Below, piece after piece: positions 63,971 to 64,000 of a stretch of 64,000 nt of DNA. The DNA is from Utricularia gibba. Its lineage: Eukaryota; Streptophyta; Magnoliopsida; Lamiales; Lentibulariaceae. Every line of letters begins with the position of its first letter. Position 1 is the stretch's first letter. The position numbers were made by a program, and so were the translations under genes. The notes under the pieces were generated by a model, which was given only the letters and a program-made list of their open reading frames with translations, was not told where the DNA came from and ran no database searches. The stretch is from the NCBI GenBank assembly GCA_002189035.1, contig CM007989.1, positions 8,103,501-8,167,500 on the forward strand. Reading direction: 5' to 3'.

Positions 63971-64000
63971 CTGGAACCGGATGGAGAAGGAGAAGAAATG

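Overview
This 64 kb window is nuclear DNA of a flowering plant, most likely a dicot. The genes are split by many short GT-AG introns with AT-rich intergenic DNA. The families are plant specific or have typical plant versions: purple acid phosphatase, raffinose synthase-like galactosyltransferase, CIPK kinase, LRR-extensin, PERK receptor kinase, plastid heme oxygenase and a MIR396 locus. The species cannot be named from the sequence. I find 18 protein-coding genes (two cut by the window ends) and one microRNA gene. Exon models were built by hand from splice signals, reading phase and family motifs.

Layout. 1-10.8 kb: the start of an ARM-repeat gene (-), a PAP26-type acid phosphatase (+) and the NatC subunit NAA35/MAK10 (+). 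12.2-15.3 kb: an ANTH-domain clathrin assembly protein (+). 17.0-27.5 kb: three minus-strand genes, CCR4-NOT subunit NOT10, a galactinol-sucrose galactosyltransferase-like protein and a DAYSLEEPER-like domesticated hAT transposase. 27.5-34.8 kb: gene-poor DNA holding a MIR396 gene at 31.25-31.56 kb. 34.8-39.4 kb: a CIPK and, tail to tail, a small Gag1-like clamp (DUF4050) gene. 39.4-43.1 kb: AT-rich intergenic DNA. 43.1-58.8 kb: five plus-strand genes, LRR-extensin, ArfGAP AGD14, magnesium transporter MRS2, an Alba-domain protein and heme oxygenase HO1. 59.0-64.0 kb: three minus-strand genes, a PERK, an LEA-2/NHL-type membrane protein and the last exon of an aspartate aminotransferase.

How the genes work together. 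They are housekeeping or signalling genes rather than a cluster for one pathway. Loose themes are vesicle traffic (ANTH protein, AGD14), RNA turnover and binding (NOT10, Alba), wall sensing (LRX, PERK), nutrient and ion handling (PAP, MRS2, CIPK) and growth control (miR396).

The most important observation is technical. Six otherwise normal genes (PAP26, NAA35, NOT10, the galactosyltransferase, LRX, PERK) carry about nine single-site reading-frame breaks. Nearly all lie in short G or C runs and look like one lost G/C. Each gene keeps its splice sites and motifs on both sides of the break. Under-called homopolymers in the assembly are a better explanation than six pseudogenes, and automatic annotation will truncate or split these genes. 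Other points of note are the MIR396 hairpin, three introns with GC donors that phase requires, and two tail-to-tail gene pairs with very short spacers.
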